From positions 8,246,001 to 8,310,000 of the forward strand of contig NZ_CP159534.1 in NCBI RefSeq assembly GCF_040529335.1: a stretch of DNA of 64,000 nucleotides, in the 5' to 3' direction. Positions 60,915 to 64,000 of this stretch are shown here, in pieces. Position 1 is the stretch's first letter, and each line of letters starts with the position of its first letter. Position numbers and translations under genes: made by a program. The notes below the pieces were generated by a model. It was given only the letters and a program-made list of their open reading frames with translations, had not been told where the DNA came from and searched no databases. The stretch is from Streptomyces sp. HUAS MG91 (GTDB taxonomy: Bacteria; Actinomycetota; Actinomycetes; Streptomycetales; Streptomycetaceae).

Positions 60915-62000
60915 ATGACCACCACCCTCGAACACCCCACCACCGACGTCCTCGGCACCACCGCCGCGCGCGCCCGCAGCGCCGAACTGGAACACCTCGT
61001 GCGCAGCGACCCGGGCCGCTTCCGGGTCCTCACCGGGGACCGGCCGACCGGACGACTCCATCTCGGCCACTACTTCGGCACACTCCACAACCGCGTCAGA
61101 CTCCAGGACCTCGGCGTCGAGACCTTCGTCCTCGTCCCCGACTACCAGGTGCTCACCGACCGGGACTTGGCCGACCACCTTCAGGAGTACGTGGCCGAAC
61201 TCGTCCTCGATTACCTGGCCATCGGCATCGACCCGGAGCGGTCCACGATCTTCGCGCACAGCGCCGTCCCCGCGCTGAACCAACTGCTGCTGCCGTTCCT
61301 CAGCCTCGTCTCCGTCGCCGAGCTGAACCGCAACCCCACCGTCAAGGACGAGATCGCCCACTCCCGGCAGTCGGCCGTCAGCGGGCTCATGCTCACCTAC
61401 CCGGTCCACCAGGCCGCCGACATCCTCTCCGTCAAGGCCAATCTGGTCCCCGTCGGCCAGGACCAGCTGCCCCACCTGGAGATCACCCGCACCGTCGCCC
61501 GCCGCTTCAACGACCGGTACGGAAACGGCACGGACCTCTTCCCGCGCCCCGAGGCGCTGCTGTCCGAGGCCCCGCTGCTGCTCGGCACCGACGGCACCAA
61601 GATGAGCAAGAGCCGGGGCAACGCCATCGCGCTGTCCGCCGACGCCGACGAGACCGCGCGGCTGCTGCGCGGCGCGAAGACCGACGCCGAGCGCCGCATC
61701 ACGTACGAGCCCGCGACCCGCCCCGAGGTCTCCTCCCTCGTCCTGCTCGCCGCGCTCTGCGAGGGCACCGACCCCCGCCGGGTCGCCGAGGAGCTGGGCG
61801 ACGGGGGAGGGGCCGCGCTCAAGCGCCGCGTCACCGAAGCGGTGAACACCCGCCTCGCCCCGATCCGGGCCCGCCGCACCGCCTTCGCCCGGGACCCGCA
61901 GCTGGTCAGGGACGTGCTGCGGGCCGGCAACGAGCGGGCGGGCGCCCTCGCCGAGCAGACCCTCGACGACGTGCGCGCCGCCATGCGCACCGACTACTGA
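60915..62000 (+). CDS. trpS: Tryptophanyl-tRNA synthetase (second, inducible type)
   Basis: A 361-residue class I synthetase that charges tRNA-Trp. The HIGH motif is PTGRLHLGHYFG (~47-58) and the KMSKS loop GTDGTKMSKSRGN (~223-235), with PVGQDQLPHLEITRTVARRF between them. The Trp-codon attenuator upstream is the arrangement known for the inhibitor-resistant TrpRS1 of Streptomyces coelicolor, so this is probably a back-up enzyme induced when the main TrpRS is blocked. ATG at 60915 has GGGAGAG 4-6 nt upstream. The resistance role is inferred. Confidence 0.92.
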   Translation: MTTTLEHPTTDVLGTTAARARSAELEHLVRSDPGRFRVLTGDRPTGRLHLGHYFGTLHNRVRLQDLGVETFVLVPDYQVLTDRDLADHLQEYVAELVLDYLAIGIDPERSTIFAHSAVPALNQLLLPFLSLVSVAELNRNPTVKDEIAHSRQSAVSGLMLTYPVHQAADILSVKANLVPVGQDQLPHLEITRTVARRFNDRYGNGTDLFPRPEALLSEAPLLLGTDGTKMSKSRGNAIALSADADETARLLRGAKTDAERRITYEPATRPEVSSLVLLAALCEGTDPRRVAEELGDGGGAALKRRVTEAVNTRLAPIRARRTAFARDPQLVRDVLRAGNERAGALAEQTLDDVRAAMRTDY

Positions 62001-62015
62001 ACAACCGGGCCCGGC

Positions 62016-63266
62016 TCAGTGCACGACCGGAGTGAAGCTCACCGGCAGCGAGGTCAGTCCCCGCATCCAGATCGACGGCCGCCAGGACAGCTCGGCCGGC
62101 TCCACCGCGAGCACCAGATCCGGGAGCTTGTCCAGCAGGGTCTCCACCGCGGTGCGCGCGATGACATCGGCGAGCAGCGGAGCCGGGTAGGGGCAGCGGT
62201 GCTCGCCGTTGCTGAACGACAGGTGCGCCGCGTTCTCCGCGCCGACATGGCCCTCCGGCCAGATCTGCGGGTCCGAGTTCGCGGCGGCGAGCCCGAGGAC
62301 CACGCAGTCGCCCGCGCGGATCTGCCGGCCGCCGAGCTGGGTGTCGCGCACCGCCCAGCGGCCGATGAAGTTCTGCGTCGGGGTGTCCAGCCACAGCACC
62401 TCGTTCAGCGCCTCGCCGACGCTGAGGCGCCCGCCCGAGACGTTGATCGCGAAGCGCTCGTCGGTGAGGAGCAGCCGGAGCGTGTTGCAGATCCAGTTCG
62501 CCGTCGGCTGCTGGGCCGCCGCGATCACCGAGATCAGGTCCTGCACGATCTCCTCGTCCGTCAGCCCCGCCGGATCCAGGATCATCCGGGACGTGACATC
62601 GGCGCCCGGCCGCTCCCGCTTCTCGCGCACCAGGCGCGCGATGCGCTCACCGACCCGGACGTACGCCGCCACCGGGTCGTCGCCCTCGTGGGCGTCCAGG
62701 GAGATCCGCAGATCGTCCACCAGGTCCTGGGTCTCGTCGGCGAGCTCCGGCATCCCGCACATCTGCACCGCGGCGCGCATCGGCAGCGCGTGCGCGTACG
62801 CGGACATCAGCTCGGCCTGCCCGCTGCCGGCGAAGGTGTTGATGAGACGGTCGGCGATCTGCGCGCAGTCGCGTGCCAGCTCGAACTGGTCGACCTGCTC
62901 CAGGGCGTTGGTGATCACCCCGGCACGGCGCCGGTGCTCGTCGCCCTCGGTGAACAGTACCGACGGCTGGTACCCGACGAACGGCATGAGCGGCCAGTCG
63001 GCCGGGATGTGCTCCCACTGGTTCCAGCGCCGGGAGTCCCGCGCGAACAGCTCGTCGTGCGACGTGACGTAGCCGACCTCGGCATAGCCGAGCACGAGCC
63101 ACGCGGGCACGTCCCCGTCGAGCAGCACGGGCGCGACCGGGCCGTGCTCCGAACGCAGCGCGCGGTACAGCTGCGACGGTGTCTGCTGGTACTGCAGGCC
63201 GCTGAGCGGGACGGCGCCCGCGTGCGCGGGGCAGGCCGATACGGCGGGGGGCGTCGTTTCCGTCAC
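62016..63266 (-). CDS. cvnE: Cytochrome P450 CYP157-like, conservon CvnE
   Basis: A 416-residue P450 in a conservon. The heme loop is FSNGEHRCPYPAP with its Cys. The K-helix reads NEVLWLDTP, so the normally invariant Arg of ExxR is Trp; this loss is a known trait of CYP157 enzymes. The I-helix is AAAQQPTANWIC, also lacking the usual acid-Thr pair. GTG at 63266 overlaps the CvnD stop by 4 bp. Its catalytic activity is uncertain; it may act in signalling with the GTPase complex. Confidence 0.9.
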   Translation of the reverse strand: MTETTPPAVSACPAHAGAVPLSGLQYQQTPSQLYRALRSEHGPVAPVLLDGDVPAWLVLGYAEVGYVTSHDELFARDSRRWNQWEHIPADWPLMPFVGYQPSVLFTEGDEHRRRAGVITNALEQVDQFELARDCAQIADRLINTFAGSGQAELMSAYAHALPMRAAVQMCGMPELADETQDLVDDLRISLDAHEGDDPVAAYVRVGERIARLVREKRERPGADVTSRMILDPAGLTDEEIVQDLISVIAAAQQPTANWICNTLRLLLTDERFAINVSGGRLSVGEALNEVLWLDTPTQNFIGRWAVRDTQLGGRQIRAGDCVVLGLAAANSDPQIWPEGHVGAENAAHLSFSNGEHRCPYPAPLLADVIARTAVETLLDKLPDLVLAVEPAELSWRPSIWMRGLTSLPVSFTPVVH

Positions 63267-63880
63267 GGTGTCGTCTCCTGGGCCATGGCGATGGCGTAGA
63301 GGTGGTCGACGAGGGTGATCAGCACGTCCTTGCCGGACGACCTGACCCGCGCGTCGCAGTCGACCATCGGGATGTGCGCGGGCAGCGCGAGGGCCTGACG
63401 GATCTCGTCGAGGGAGTGCCGCACCGGCTCGTCGTCGAACCGGTTCACCGCCACCACGAAGGGGGTCCCGTGGTGCTCCAGACGGTCGATCGCGTACCAC
63501 GAGTCGTCCATCCGCCGGGTGTCGACGAGCACGACCGCGCCCAGCGTCCCGGAGAACAGCCGGTCCCACAGGAACCAGAACCGCTCCTGGCCGGGGGCGC
63601 CGAACAGATAGAGCACCATGTGGTCGTTGAGGCTGATCCGGCCGAAGTCGAAGGCGACCGTGGTCGTCGTCTTGGAGGCCACGGCCGAGGTCTCGTCGAC
63701 ACCGACGCCCGCCTGCGTCATCACCTCTTCGGTGTTCAGTGGGCGGATCTCGCTGACCGAGCGGACCAGCGTGGTCTTGCCGACCCCGAACCCGCCGACC
63801 ACGACGATCTTGAGGCCGGTGTCCGCGCCGGCGCCGAGCGGTGTGCGCTGCGCGGGCAGCTCAGAGGTTGCGGAGCCCAT
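63263..63880 (-). CDS. cvnD: Conservon Ras-like GTPase CvnD
   Basis: A 205-residue small GTPase. The P-loop is VVVGGFGVGKTTLVRSVSEI (~26-45), switch II is LFGAPGQERFWFLWDRL and the base-specificity loop is VAVNRFDD. In conservons it sits with a sensor kinase, a roadblock protein and a DUF742 protein in a membrane complex likened to eukaryotic G-protein systems. ATG at 63880 lies inside the end of cvnC (20-bp overlap), and its stop overlaps cvnE. Confidence 0.92.
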   Translation of the reverse strand: MGSATSELPAQRTPLGAGADTGLKIVVVGGFGVGKTTLVRSVSEIRPLNTEEVMTQAGVGVDETSAVASKTTTTVAFDFGRISLNDHMVLYLFGAPGQERFWFLWDRLFSGTLGAVVLVDTRRMDDSWYAIDRLEHHGTPFVVAVNRFDDEPVRHSLDEIRQALALPAHIPMVDCDARVRSSGKDVLITLVDHLYAIAMAQETTP

Positions 63881-64000
63881 GGAGCACCTCCTTGAGAAGA
63901 GCGGAATCGGGGAGTTCGGCGACGGACGGGGCGGCCCCCGGATGACGGGCGGTGATCTTGCCGCCCGCCTGGAGGTCGCCGAGCAGGATCCGCACGACGG
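63861..64000 (-). CDS. cvnC: Conservon DUF742 protein CvnC, C-terminal part (runs off right edge)
   Basis: The last ~45 residues of a DUF742 protein: VRILLGDLQAGGKITARHP and the typical end LLKEVLHGLRNL. DUF742 proteins bind nucleotides or the roadblock partner in conservons. The stop is at 63861, overlapping the start of cvnD. The rest, and the expected cvnA and cvnB genes, lie beyond the window. Confidence 0.9.
   Translation of the reverse strand, partial: VVRILLGDLQAGGKITARHPGAAPSVAELPDSALLKEVLHGLRNL

Overview
This is about 64 kb of a high-GC actinobacterial chromosome, almost certainly a Streptomyces. The evidence is strong third-position G/C bias, frequent GTG starts, 4-bp ATGA/GTGA start-stop overlaps, a conservon (DUF742 / Ras-like GTPase / CYP157) at the right edge, a LitR-LitS-photolyase light module, chitin genes with DasR-type operator elements, several SigB/F-type and anti-sigma genes, and at least five cytochromes P450. 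I see no rRNA, tRNA, IS element, integrase or CRISPR array. It reads as a metabolically rich, accessory-leaning chromosomal segment, not a single biosynthetic cluster.

Left part (1-16.9 kb): the N-terminus of a CYP102-like P450 diverges from a TetR gene across a large inverted repeat. A MarR-MFS efflux operon, a PrmC-like methyltransferase, a DUF4230 protein and a TetM/OtrA-type ribosomal protection GTPase follow, with what looks like the C-terminal stub of a short-chain dehydrogenase gene lodged behind the GTPase gene. Next come a TetR-phosphatase operon facing an EamA transporter across two operators, a RibD-like protein with its domains in reversed order, a glutathionyl-hydroquinone-reductase-like protein, and a full-length P450-reductase fusion (CYP102 type) facing a PAS-LuxR regulator.

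Middle (16.9-44.5 kb): asparagine synthetase; a compact phosphonate-catabolism set (FAD oxidoreductase, GntR regulator, phosphonatase-like hydrolase) with matching operators at both promoters; phosphoglucomutase; a Clp-N/HTH protein that appears to be expressed from a leaderless promoter; and a 1440-residue secreted GH87 alpha-1,3-glucanase. A Das-like chitin-sugar island follows: GntR regulator, ABC binding protein, two permeases, GH20 hexosaminidase, CBM3-GH16 enzyme and, beyond an OsmC gene, a GH18 chitinase with a DasR-like element. An operon of two secreted I36-like proteins flanking a lipoprotein, and an Eis-type acetyltransferase, close this part.

Right part (44.5-64 kb): LitS-like sigma factor, LitR-like B12/MerR regulator and photolyase; a large membrane protein facing an anti-sigma kinase across a perfect 24-bp inverted repeat; a SigF-type sigma factor; a GlcD-type oxidase whose best ribosome-binding site points at an ATC codon; a universal stress protein; a P450-ferredoxin pair; an encapsulin with its DyP peroxidase cargo; a zinc alcohol dehydrogenase; a P450; a TrpRS gene with a complete Trp-codon attenuator; and the end of a conservon with a CYP157 that lacks the K-helix arginine.

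Starts were chosen from visible Shine-Dalgarno sequences and family length. All family assignments are by eye from motifs; no database search was run.
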